Source: Abyssicoccus albus (GTDB lineage Bacteria; Bacillota; Bacilli; Staphylococcales; Abyssicoccaceae). Taken from it: 64,000 nt of DNA. The notes beneath the pieces are model-generated. The model searched no databases. It was not told where the DNA came from and saw only the letters and a program-made list of their open reading frames with translations. The stretch spans positions 124,001-188,000 of the forward strand of contig NZ_RKRK01000003.1 of the NCBI RefSeq assembly GCF_003815035.1, read 5' to 3'. The position numbers and the translations under genes are program-made. Shown piece after piece: positions 1-10,500 of this stretch (position 1 is the first letter of the stretch; every line of letters starts with the position of its first letter).

Positions 1-239
1 AACGCTGGAATTAACCGTCGAATCCTTCGTTGATAAAAGTTCACTAAATCAATACGTTCATCTTTATTATATTCTCTTAGTAAAATCACTGTAATAATAT
101 ATCCAGAGATAATAAAAAACGTATCTACCCCTAAAAAACCACCCGGTAACCACTTCGGATTTAAGTGATACAAAATAATCGCAATCACCGCAATCCCCCG
201 AAGCCCATCAATTCCCGGGAAATATTTTGTTCTTTCCAT
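1..239 (-). CDS. Acyltransferase 3 family membrane protein (OatA-like), N-terminal part only
   Basis: The minus strand reads from an ATG at 237-239 to the window edge without a stop, so only about 79 N-terminal residues are present. The translation starts [18 protein letters not shown] and continues with [18 protein letters not shown], the classic first two membrane segments of acyltransferase-3 proteins (conserved GIDGLRG and GVDxFFxISG). Family members such as OatA O-acetylate cell-wall sugars or other surface polymers. Which substrate applies cannot be judged because the C-terminal half lies outside the window. The family call is solid; the OatA label is inference. Confidence 0.75.
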   Translation of the reverse strand, partial: MERTKYFPGIDGLRGIAVIAIILYHLNPKWLPGGFLGVDTFFIISGYIITVILLREYNKDERIDLVNFYQRRIRRLIPA

Positions 240-315
240 GTTTTCACCCAATATCCCTTTTTAATGGTTATATTATAACAGTTTTTTCTAAAAATTGTCC
301 GGTTAAGTTAAAGCT

Positions 316-341
316 AAAAAGACATCTCCAAAGAGATGTCT
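316..341 (-). terminator. Intrinsic terminator after the methionine synthase-like gene
   Basis: A 9-bp perfect stem (arms 320-328 and 333-341, 4-nt loop) is followed on the minus strand by TTTTTAGC. It lies 11 bp past the stop of the upstream minus-strand gene. Confidence 0.65.
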
Positions 342-351
342 ACTCAAATTG

Positions 352-1455
352 TTATGTCAAATATTTTTCACCTAGCTCAATAAGATAGCTTAACTTATCC
401 CATTGCGCTTCTTCAGTCAATTCATTACCATGATGTGTTGATGCAAACCCACATTGTGGACTGATACACAATTGACTACGATCTACGTATTGAGTAGCTT
501 CATCGATCCGCGCTTTGATCAGTGCCTCATCCTCTAACTCCGGAAACTTAGACGTAAACAATCCTAATACAACCCGAGGTCCTCCATTTGGAATCTTCTC
601 TAATGGTTTAAAGTCCCCTGAACGATCATCATCATATTCTAAGAAGAAACCATCATATTTCAAATTCGCAAACAGTTGATGTGAAATTCGTTCATAACTC
701 GCTTCAAAAGCATATTTAGAACGATAATTACCTCTACATAAATGCGTTGTAATCACTAAGTCTTTTGGTTTGACGGATAATACACCATTCAGTACACGAA
801 GTGCAAGATCAATTAATTCTTCATGTGAATAATCAGTATCATTGAACGGTATGTCATCCGCACTTAACCCAGCGATATAGACATCATCGAACTGTAAATA
901 ACGACACCCCGCATCATAGAACGCAAGCACCGCGTCTTGATATGTTTTAATTACATCTTTCGCATACTCTTCAATATCTGGATAAATAGATTTGTCTCGA
1001 ATACCCGCATTAAACAATTGATTCGGGCTCGGAATCGTTTGCTTCGCCACCGCACGACCATCCACTAATGAATCAAATACTTTGAAGTCTCTCACATGAG
1101 GATGATTAGGGTTAAATTTAATCTTGCCAACATTTCTTACATTATACTTCTCGGTCTCAATCCCAACAAATTGGTAACCACGATCAGGAACATACCCCTC
1201 AACACCATCCAACAATTCCAAAAAATCAGTATGCCAAAAACGACGACGAAATTCACCATCCGTCACTGCTTTCAAGCCAATTTCAATTTGTTTATCAATG
1301 ACCCTTGATATCTCTTCTGTTTCAATATTATACAACTCATCTGCCGTAATTTCTCCATTTTGGAAATCACGACGCGCATGATGAATTCTTTCAGGTCTAA
1401 GTAAACTCCCTACATGATCTGCTCTAAACGGAGGCAACTGGTTTGATTTTGACAT
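352..1455 (-). CDS. Cobalamin-independent methionine synthase family protein (YxjG/YxjH-like)
   Basis: About 367 aa, the size of the stand-alone C-terminal catalytic half of MetE rather than full MetE (about 750 aa). The zinc ligands typical of MetE are visible: His and Cys in ITTHLCRGNY, Glu in FFLEYDDD, and the last Cys in CISPQCGFAS. It probably transfers a methyl group to homocysteine to make methionine; the methyl donor of these short forms is not settled by sequence. The ATG at 1453-1455 is chosen because AGGAG lies 8 nt upstream; an in-frame GTG three codons earlier overlaps that ribosome site. An S-box riboswitch precedes the gene, so it should be shut off when S-adenosylmethionine is plentiful. 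Confidence 0.85.
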   Translation of the reverse strand: MSKSNQLPPFRADHVGSLLRPERIHHARRDFQNGEITADELYNIETEEISRVIDKQIEIGLKAVTDGEFRRRFWHTDFLELLDGVEGYVPDRGYQFVGIETEKYNVRNVGKIKFNPNHPHVRDFKVFDSLVDGRAVAKQTIPSPNQLFNAGIRDKSIYPDIEEYAKDVIKTYQDAVLAFYDAGCRYLQFDDVYIAGLSADDIPFNDTDYSHEELIDLALRVLNGVLSVKPKDLVITTHLCRGNYRSKYAFEASYERISHQLFANLKYDGFFLEYDDDRSGDFKPLEKIPNGGPRVVLGLFTSKFPELEDEALIKARIDEATQYVDRSQLCISPQCGFASTHHGNELTEEAQWDKLSYLIELGEKYLT

Positions 1456-1480
1456 ATGTATCACTCCTAAAAAATTTTGT

Positions 1481-1624
1481 AAAAAATAAATAACCTCTAC
1501 TTATCAAGAGATTAGTAGAGGTTAACGCAGAAAACACCCATCTCATCTCTCTGGAATTAGCACAGTGCGTATTAGCCTGTTGCTGAAGTGTCATCGGGCC
1601 AGTCCCTCTACTTCTCTTGATAAG
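1481..1624 (-). promoter_or_regulatory. SAM-I (S-box) riboswitch with terminator
   Basis: The minus strand has the S-box core (AGAGGGACTGGCCCGATGA, then CAGCAAC and GCTAATTCC) 26-170 bp upstream of the methionine synthase-like gene. The expression platform is explicit: a terminator stem of 9 bp (1492-1500 with 1515-1523) followed by an AT-rich run of Ts at 1481-1491. The 5' segment 1613-1624 is perfectly complementary to 1501-1512 in the terminator loop, giving the competing antiterminator. SAM binding would favour termination. Confidence 0.93.
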
Positions 1625-1650
1625 AATTTGTTGTTATTTAATTTTTTATT

Positions 1651-1679
1651 ATCATAGCATAGAGATTTTTTATTTGCAA
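1651..1679 (-). promoter_or_regulatory. Promoter for the S-box transcript
   Basis: On the minus strand TTGCAA (1674-1679) and TATGAT (1651-1656) are 17 bp apart, placing the start about 20 nt before the riboswitch. The CRISPR array ends only 75 bp upstream of the -35 box. Confidence 0.6.
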
Positions 1680-1753
1680 TAATTTTCTGATATTTTTATA
1701 GATAAATTTCTACTAACTAAAAGACATACCATCTCATTAAGGTTTTGTGCAAA

Positions 1754-4700
1754 ATCTCACTTATATTAAATTTCGCAGAGTACTAAAACGTCATAACTCA
1801 TCTTGACTGCAATTTGTTCATCTCACTTATACTAAATTTCGCAGAGTACTAAAACGTGAGATGGCATTACGATAAAAAACGAAAAATCTCACTTATACTA
1901 AATTTCGCAGAGTACTAAAACAAGTTATAAAACTCATTTTCAATGAGTTGAATCTCACTTATACTAAATTTCGCAGAGTACTAAAACCCCTTGATCTAAT
2001 AAATAGATTTGCGGCCAATCTCACTTATACTAAATTTCGCAGAGTACTAAAACTAAAGCGTGATTTCTACTATCCAAATAGATATCTCACTTATACTAAA
2101 TTTCGCAGAGTACTAAAACCCGATTAGCAAACGAAAGAAAGTTAGAGAAATCTCACTTATACTAAATTTCGCAGAGTACTAAAACATGATTTCGATACCA
2201 ATTCCACGCTTGTTAATCTCACTTATACTAAATTTCGCAGAGTACTAAAACATTCAACTCATGTTTTTCTGGGAACATGTAATCTCACTTATACTAAATT
2301 TCGCAGAGTACTAAAACGAGTCAATGTGATGCTTATCCGTCCACATCATCTCACTTATACTAAATTTCGCAGAGTACTAAAACGAGATTATTAAATTTGA
2401 AAAGACACCATATATCTCACTTATACTAAATTTCGCAGAGTACTAAAACTGTCAACGTGTTGATAATCACCATGAATAGATCTCACTTATACTAAATTTC
2501 GCAGAGTACTAAAACTGGTAATATATTTTATATAAACCCTAAAGATCTCACTTATACTAAATTTCGCAGAGTACTAAAACTATCACGTTATTCAATTGCA
2601 ATGCAAGTAAATCTCACTTATACTAAATTTCGCAGAGTACTAAAACTCCCTTCGTTGTCCTTCACTGGTACTATAAATCTCACTTATACTAAATTTCGCA
2701 GAGTACTAAAACGCCAATGGTTTACAGGATGGATTTCAAAGTATCTCACTTATACTAAATTTCGCAGAGTACTAAAACCAAGTATGTAGTCAAGAATCAA
2801 TCGCAAATATCTCACTTATACTAAATTTCGCAGAGTACTAAAACGCAACAGTTTAAATTCACATGCTGAAACAAATCTCACTTATACTAAATTTCGCAGA
2901 GTACTAAAACTTGTACCAACAGCGAAGGATGCAGATTGGTATCTCACTTATACTAAATTTCGCAGAGTACTAAAACTACATCTTCATTAGAGGCGTTTGT
3001 TTCTTGATCTCACTTATACTAAATTTCGCAGAGTACTAAAACGCACCATCCCAAACTCAACTAAATCTAAAATCTCACTTATACTAAATTTCGCAGAGTA
3101 CTAAAACCATCACTTCTTTAATGAAACAAGCAGAAGCATCTCACTTATACTAAATTTCGCAGAGTACTAAAACTGATTAGCGCTATTATTGCTACGGTCA
3201 ACTATCTCACTTATACTAAATTTCGCAGAGTACTAAAACGGGAGTGGTGAATAATGGTTAAGCCAAAATATCTCACTTATACTAAATTTCGCAGAGTACT
3301 AAAACGTAACTCTCATTACATTTCTTCCATTTGTTATCTCACTTATACTAAATTTCGCAGAGTACTAAAACCTAATAATTTATACTTTTTCATTACATTT
3401 CCATCTCACTTATACTAAATTTCGCAGAGTACTAAAACCTAGTGAGTACCCAGCAAGGATATACATCGATCTCACTTATACTAAATTTCGCAGAGTACTA
3501 AAACCTTCTGTATTTGTTGCAACAGATTCTTCAAATCTCACTTATACTAAATTTCGCAGAGTACTAAAACATATTGCAGTTATTTTTTATATATTTTTTC
3601 ATCTCACTTATACTAAATTTCGCAGAGTACTAAAACAAGAGAGCTAGTCTTTGAGCGAACTCGTTAATCTCACTTATACTAAATTTCGCAGAGTACTAAA
3701 ACAAAGGCACGGACTTCCAAACATGAAACGTGATCTCACTTATACTAAATTTCGCAGAGTACTAAAACAACTGTAATCTCCAATAGGTTTCAGTCCTCAT
3801 CTCACTTATACTAAATTTCGCAGAGTACTAAAACCAAGTATTGCGGATGGTATTCGTGGTGCAGATCTCACTTATACTAAATTTCGCAGAGTACTAAAAC
3901 TTAATGATTTAAAGGGGTTAGTCGATAAAAAATCTCACTTATACTAAATTTCGCAGAGTACTAAAACCTTTCTTTGTTGTAAGTAACTTCAAGTTTTATC
4001 TCACTTATACTAAATTTCGCAGAGTACTAAAACGTGTAATACGTATGTATATATCGTATGTATATCTCACTTATACTAAATTTCGCAGAGTACTAAAACT
4101 AAAGGCGAACAAGTAGGAGATGGCTACGGATCTCACTTATACTAAATTTCGCAGAGTACTAAAACAGACGAACTCAAGAAAAAATCAATAGCAGAATCTC
4201 ACTTATACTAAATTTCGCAGAGTACTAAAACTGTCATACCCTGTATAAGCAGTATAGTTTTATCTCACTTATACTAAATTTCGCAGAGTACTAAAACTGA
4301 ACACTGGCACATCGTTGACTGATACTATCTCACTTATACTAAATTTCGCAGAGTACTAAAACAAAGAAATATCAAAAGAAATCAATTCACTTATCTCACT
4401 TATACTAAATTTCGCAGAGTACTAAAACTAAACACGAAGATACATTGATTGAAAGCATATCTCACTTATACTAAATTTCGCAGAGTACTAAAACAAATGG
4501 TTACGTTGTATATGCGATGTATAAATCTCACTTATACTAAATTTCGCAGAGTACTAAAACCATTAGAACCGTCCGAGAAAATCCTCATGCATCTCACTTA
4601 TACTAAATTTCGCAGAGTACTAAAACTCAATACACATTACTAATTCTAGCACTTCAATCTCACTTATACTAAATTTCGCAGAGTACTAAAACTCACTTCT

Positions 4701-5352
4701 ACTCAAGTAGCTCAAGGTAACGATCTCACTTATACTAAATTTCGCAGAGTACTAAAACGCCGTTATAAACAGGCAAATGAACTGCTGAATCTCACTTATA
4801 CTAAATTTCGCAGAGTACTAAAACGTGCTACTCGACTCGCCCACGATTAAATAAATCTCACTTATACTAAATTTCGCAGAGTACTAAAACCGGAATAACC
4901 GCTGTCATGGAGTTCCAGTGATCTCACTTATACTAAATTTCGCAGAGTACTAAAACTCCACAACTCTAAATACGACATGAGCTACAATCTCACTTATACT
5001 AAATTTCGCAGAGTACTAAAACTTATTAACTGTGACCTCTGTCGAACGCATAATCTCACTTATACTAAATTTCGCAGAGTACTAAAACTTTATCGTAGAT
5101 TTCAAGTTCTTTGCCATCATCTCACTTATACTAAATTTCGCAGAGTACTAAAACAGTAGGTAGAAGTATTTCGCCTTGCCTTCTATCTCACTTATACTAA
5201 ATTTCGCAGAGTACTAAAACAATCTGAATTATCATTATATTGTGGGTAACATCTCACTTATACTAAATTTCGCAGAGTACTAAAACGTTCCAGTTGATTC
5301 ATTCTCTCTAAATATAATCTCACTTATACTAAATTTCGCAGAGTACTAAAAC
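1754..5352 (-). CRISPR. Type II-A CRISPR array, 55 repeats and 54 spacers
   Basis: I counted 55 copies of a 36-bp repeat; on the minus strand it begins GTTTTAGTACTCTGCGAAAT and ends TTAGTATAAGTGAGAT. Period is 66 bp; spacers are 30 nt except three of 29 (2516-2544, 3043-3071, 4298-4326) and two of 31 (3372-3402, 3901-3931). All repeats I read are identical except the one at 1754-1789, which has a single change (ATATT for ATACT in the plus strand). A degenerate last repeat marks the leader-distal end, so the array is transcribed on the minus strand from the csn2 side, in the same direction as the cas genes. The repeat matches the tracrRNA anti-repeat at 10895-10927 and begins like the S. aureus Cas9 repeat. 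Confidence 0.99.
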
Positions 5353-5369
5353 CTGTAATGAAAACATTT

Positions 5370-6356
5370 TCATAAATGATATATATATTCTTTCAAAGGT
5401 TTAGGAATCTTTGAATAGTCAAAGTCTATTTCAAAATCATAATTACAATGTTTCAAATACCTAAGGCAAACATATATATCAACAGGTTCAAATAAAATTA
5501 TATCACTTAATTTATAATTTGTAATAACTGGAGACACTTCAAACTTAGAAATATATAATTTAATGATGTTTAATAAACTTTGATTTATTGAATCTTCATC
5601 AAACTCCATAGGGGCCGACCAATACAAATCTTCAATGAAGTTTCGATCTAAAACTAACCTCATTCGACTATAATGATTTAACCCCTCAAGAGAATCACTT
5701 AAGAAATATATTGACTCAGTCAGTACAATTATTGTGACATCTAGCTGATTTAAGACTTCTTTAAACATCTTTTGCTCTTTTGGACTTAAATATGATTCTG
5801 GATGATTCAAAATGATTAAAGGCGTACTTTTAGCACTTTTCTTTACCTCTTCTACAAGCATCGGTAATACAAGTTTTAATTTTTCAAAATAGCCTTTGAA
5901 TTGGTCTGATTCATTTAAATCAAAATAAATCATTTTCAATAGCTTTTTAAAATCAACATGTTCGACTTTTATTGGTGTTGATTCTTGAATATTTCCAATG
6001 GATTCATCCAATAAACTATTTATAGTATTTAAATACATGCCTACATCTATATCTTCAGATAAATTTCTTTGAAGCGCCTTATTCATCGTACTAGAACTTG
6101 CTAACTTGAACTCTTCAAACAAAGTATTATTATCCCAATAAAAGCTCTGGTAGGTTTTGTTATTTAAAGATATATCATTTAATGAATCATATATTAAAAC
6201 TTCATTCTCTTTACTTTTCCTAGGTTGGAAAAACTCATGAATATTTAACAAAATTTCTTCTTCTCTAGTATCATGTACATTATAAATAGAAGTATAAGAG
6301 TCGAAATTCATCTTATACTTCTCATTATTTATTGTAATTTCCCAAACACTTCTCAT
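5370..6356 (-). CDS. csn2: Csn2, long form, CRISPR adaptation protein
   Basis: 328 aa, lying between cas2 (8-bp gap) and the array, which is the csn2 position in type II-A loci. Csn2 proteins form a ring on DNA ends and help Cas1-Cas2 and Cas9 capture new spacers. The length fits the long Csn2 variants rather than the short (about 220 aa) S. pyogenes type. The sequence is diverged and I assign it by position, length and weak similarity (start MRSVWEITINNEKYKM; a predicted beta strand LIILNHPES like the degraded Walker B of Csn2). The stop codon is 17 bp from the first repeat, so the array leader must overlap this gene's 3' end. Confidence 0.8.
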   Translation of the reverse strand: MRSVWEITINNEKYKMNFDSYTSIYNVHDTREEEILLNIHEFFQPRKSKENEVLIYDSLNDISLNNKTYQSFYWDNNTLFEEFKLASSSTMNKALQRNLSEDIDVGMYLNTINSLLDESIGNIQESTPIKVEHVDFKKLLKMIYFDLNESDQFKGYFEKLKLVLPMLVEEVKKSAKSTPLIILNHPESYLSPKEQKMFKEVLNQLDVTIIVLTESIYFLSDSLEGLNHYSRMRLVLDRNFIEDLYWSAPMEFDEDSINQSLLNIIKLYISKFEVSPVITNYKLSDIILFEPVDIYVCLRYLKHCNYDFEIDFDYSKIPKPLKEYIYHL

Positions 6357-6364
6357 ATTATCAC

Positions 6365-6688
6365 CTAAAACATTATCGTTCGGTTATCTCCTAAAATTTC
6401 TATATTTCGGTCTTCTTCACCAACTAATATCATCATGTTTTCGTATTGTCTCTCAGTAATAATTAATGACCTCACATGCCCATCTCTTGGTAAAAAACGA
6501 TTTACACTTCTTACACTACCCAATGCAGCTTCTTTATTAATGCATGATTTGATATAAATTGAATACTGTAACATTAAGAAACCTTCTTTAATTAACTCTT
6601 TCCTAAACCTTGTATATGTCCTAACCTGTGCTTTTGTTTCTACTGGCAAATCAAACATTATTAGTACTCTCATAAATCTATAGCTCAT
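6365..6688 (-). CDS. cas2: CRISPR-associated endonuclease Cas2
   Basis: About 107 aa, starting MSYRFMRVLIMFDLPVET, the typical Cas2 first strand with the conserved Asp in FDLP. Cas2 dimers bridge two Cas1 dimers in the spacer-integration complex. The ATG at 6686-6688 is preferred over an upstream in-frame start because relatives begin MSYRYMR; it overlaps the end of cas1 by 11 bp, suggesting translational coupling. No strong ribosome site is visible, consistent with coupling. Confidence 0.92.
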   Translation of the reverse strand: MSYRFMRVLIMFDLPVETKAQVRTYTRFRKELIKEGFLMLQYSIYIKSCINKEAALGSVRSVNRFLPRDGHVRSLIITERQYENMMILVGEEDRNIEILGDNRTIMF

Positions 6689-7580
6689 AAAACTCATACT
6701 TTTCAAGATTAGGGAGTAGAATTTTGGTTTCATCAGAACTTTGAAAATAATCAATGATAGATTGTATCATAATTTCAATCGCGCGAATAACTGTTTGCTT
6801 TTTGTTATCTATTTGTATTCTTGCATGCATTAAATTGATTAATTGAAGCCGATATTCCTTTGTTAAGAATGAACCTGGTGGATTTTCTAATATGAATAAA
6901 TCCACTAAAGGCCTAAATGGTTCAATGAAATCAGAGGCTAAATTAAAGTGGTTCCTAGTTCCTATATGTTTAATACCAAGCGCAGGTATTAACCCTTTAG
7001 CAACAATTGTTCTGGCAATCGCAGAATTCAAAATAGAATATCCATAATTCATCGCTGCGTTCTCAACTAACTCATCATTATCCCTTGAGAAATCATCATA
7101 AAAACTATTGAAATAAATTCTGGCTGCTTGTCCTTCAAAGTTTTTCGAATCTTCCGGATCTATAATCAAGCTAAGCTTATTCATCTTTTCTATACGATGA
7201 TATTCAACCCCTTGTTGTTCCATAACTTTAGCTTGGTTGTCGATTTTACGTTTAATTATTTTTTGCCACAAAATATTCTTCATATCCTGAGACCAATTCA
7301 ATTGATTTTGCATCTGACTATATTGGCCATAATGTCCTGAAACTGGTTGAATATAACATTCTGGTAAATGTTGTTGATTACACATTACAACCAAGATATT
7401 GTATTTTGATAGTTCTGTGAGCAGTCTTATTGATACTCTGACCGTTAAATCTTCAATCACAACAGCGAATATATCTGGTAAAGGGATCTTAATATCAAGA
7501 TCCCCTTTTTGCACTTTCAAACTATTCATGTTTAGGCTAAGGCTTTCAACTTCCGTCACATAAACAATTCTCCAAGCCAT
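6678..7580 (-). CDS. cas1: CRISPR-associated integrase Cas1
   Basis: 300 aa, normal for type II Cas1. The catalytic pattern is visible: Glu in VENAAMNYGYSI (near residue 170), His in LGIKHIGTRNHF (near 205) and Asp in NLASDFIEPFRPLVD (near 220). Cas1 inserts protospacers at the leader-repeat junction together with Cas2. Its start codon overlaps the cas9 stop at 7580, so the four cas genes form one tightly coupled operon. I see no damage. Confidence 0.96.
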   Translation of the reverse strand: MAWRIVYVTEVESLSLNMNSLKVQKGDLDIKIPLPDIFAVVIEDLTVRVSIRLLTELSKYNILVVMCNQQHLPECYIQPVSGHYGQYSQMQNQLNWSQDMKNILWQKIIKRKIDNQAKVMEQQGVEYHRIEKMNKLSLIIDPEDSKNFEGQAARIYFNSFYDDFSRDNDELVENAAMNYGYSILNSAIARTIVAKGLIPALGIKHIGTRNHFNLASDFIEPFRPLVDLFILENPPGSFLTKEYRLQLINLMHARIQIDNKKQTVIRAIEIMIQSIIDYFQSSDETKILLPNLEKYEFYEL

Positions 7581-10500
7581 TACTCATTACCTTTGTATTT
7601 TGGGAATTTCATTTTTAATTTCTCATTATAAACTGGGTATAAATTGCCTAGTATATCAGTTGTATACTTAGTGATATTATTTTTAGAACCTATACTTATA
7701 TACTTTTGTTTATTTAGTTTGTTTTTTTCTGCATATTCTTTATAGCTTTTATTCACTAAATCAACCTCTAGCTTATTGGAACTTTCACTATGAATACTAA
7801 TAAGGCTATAAAGTTGATCATCAATCTTAATTAAGTCATATTTAAAAAATGATCCAATAAATTCTGCTTGCTCAGTGATATTCTTTCGATTCTTTTTTTC
7901 ATTGTAACTATTCTCATCGACATTATATTCAGATCCTACATCTTTCACATCAATATAATTAATATTTACAAACTTATACTTCCCACCGTCTTTATATATA
8001 TCAATACGGAAAGGCTTTAAACTTAATGTAAATACTTTGTTACGTGATCTTTGATATTTATCAGTAATATCATGATGTGCTCCTAATTTTCTATATTTAT
8101 ATTTCAGACTCTTCACAACTGGTCCGTTACCTTCTTTACTATACTTCTTCAAGAATTCACCAGTTTCTTCATAGTACTTAGCGAGTGGGTTATCAGCATC
8201 ACTATATTGATCTAAAATTGTTTGTAATTTTTCAAATGTTTGTGGGTCATGATGATACATTAAAAATGCCTGTGGATTTTTATTAATTTTCTTTTTAACA
8301 TCCTTATTTTTTGGATCATATAAATTTTTAAGTTTCCCGATAATGTATTCACCATCATCAAATGTTCTTGATGAATAAATTGTTTCATTCATTAATTGCC
8401 TGTTCGGTTTTTTATCAACACGCTTAGAATATTTATAACGATCAAAATTTTTAATTGCTCTAATGTTACTAAACACTTCATCTTCAAAAAATCTATCTAC
8501 AAAGTCTTTCTCAGATAAAATTTCACCAGTCTCTAGATCTATCGCTTGGTTGTCTCGCATTAAAATATTTTGGTTTTTAAAGATATCTTTATTTGCAAAA
8601 ATATAATCTGCCATAGCTATTATTAAAGCATCTTCAGCATGATGTTTATAATCTTCACTACGATCTTTATTGAACCCCCATATTTTACGTAGTGCATGAG
8701 TGAACCCACCATTAATCGCTTTAACTTTTGTCTTCATTTCATTATCTTTAAAGTACAATTTTAATAAATTCATTAGCTCTCTTGTCGTATACCTAGTGTC
8801 AACCAGATTTCTATTAATGAATTCTTTTTGAACTTCGAATTTGTTTATGTCACGTTCTTCTAAGAGATATCCTCTTTTCTTTTTAGAGATTCTTTTACCA
8901 TCTTTCGCTAAAGTGAGGACATTCGCTTTAAATTTTTCATAACTGATTGACCCTTGTCCTGAACTCAAATATTGATATGGTGTCATATTTGATTTCTTTT
9001 GATTCTCTTCTAATTTAACTAATACTTTATTATTAAGAGAATCATCAAAAGACACTGATCTTGGAATGATATGGTCTACTTCATATGCATTTGGGTTCTG
9101 TATTAAATCATCAATTTTTATCGATTCAGTAGAATACATACATAAACCATCTTGTAGATGCCATAATTTCACTTTCTCAAAGAGACTACTTGAAAAATTA
9201 TCTTTCCCATTAATCTCAGAAATCTTAGCTCTAACTTGTTCATTTATTTTTTGACTGTCTTTCTGTAACTTTTGTAAAAATTTTTTCTTATCATCACTAT
9301 TCGACTCTCTTGCCAATTCAATGATGATATCTTTAGGCTCACCATATACTTTTATAATTTCATTTACGACTTTAATAGATTGAATTAAGCTTCTTTTTAC
9401 TGCTGGTGATAAGATCCACTCATCTACAAAGTCAACCGGAATTTTATCTAACCCCTTAAATTCCATTTTCTTTGGCCTTAAATTCATATTCGATATAATA
9501 CCCATATGATTTAGGGTGGACTCCCATAGTTCTGAATTCAATTGTTTTATAAGCTTTAAAGATAATGAGTGCGTACCTGTATATCCAGTAAGATTTGCCA
9601 CTTTGACTCTTTCTTGCTCGTTTAAATTAAGTTGTAACTTTTCCAATTCTTCTAAGATGTGTTTTTCATTTTGCCAAATCGTTAAAATCTCGGCAATCTT
9701 ATCTAATACATCAGGATTTTCTAGTATCTCTGGATTATTCGTAATTCCTTTAATATCATGATAAATTTTAATCGTTGAAAATTCAGGTTTATCCTTTTTA
9801 TCAACTCGATATCCTTTTATATCTTCTTCTTTTACCCCAAGCTCTTTAGCAATCTTATTTAAGGTAGGTGCTGATTTTTGCTTTTTAAACAAATTATTAA
9901 TTAAATGTTCTTTTTCATCTTTTGTTAACTTATCATTTTCATCTCTCATAATGACTAAATTATTTAGGTCGTTCAGGACATTGAATAAAGAAGCAGAATA
10001 AGCATATCTTACCGATCTTAACTCTTCAGGATAATATGTACATTTACCCATTAAAGTTTCATACCATTTCTTAATATCAGCATTCCATCCAAATGGACTT
10101 CCTTCACCAGGTCCTTCATAGTATGCTCTTCTTCTATTTATTAGATGAATATATTTTCTCTTAAATTCACCATCTATCTTTTGGTTATACTCAATTTGTT
10201 TATCTAATAAAGCTTCCGCTTCTTTTATATAATCATTGGTTTTAAATCTGTTTGAGTGCCCTCTAACTGATCCTTCATTATTTAATCTTTCTAACTGTAA
10301 TTCCGCTACATGCTTATCAGTTAATAATTTGGCATTTCTATTAATTTGATCTTTTGTCGAAAGTTCTGAACTTTCTTCAGAATCATCTGTAACATCGACA
10401 TTATGTATTCCTCTTCTTTTTGATAGATGAATTAAAGCTGCTGCTAATTCTTCATCACTAAGTTTTTCTGATAATCCTTTAACTCGAATTTCATAAGGAT

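Noticed and set aside
2601-5159. Plus-strand reading frames with repeated LTYTKFRRVLK peptides
   Set aside because: They are translations of the CRISPR repeat in one phase (66 bp is divisible by three), not genes.
1754-5352. Promoters inside every CRISPR repeat, as in some type II-C arrays
   Set aside because: The repeat contains a -10-like TAGTAT but no -35 at correct distance within the repeat; spacers vary, so no constant promoter exists.
1754-5352. Self-targeting spacers against this window
   Set aside because: I found no spacer with an evident match elsewhere in the window by eye; a proper search is needed to exclude it.
7128-9761. Plus-strand open frames opposite cas1 and cas9
   Set aside because: Shadows of long, well-supported minus-strand genes; no ribosome sites or homology.
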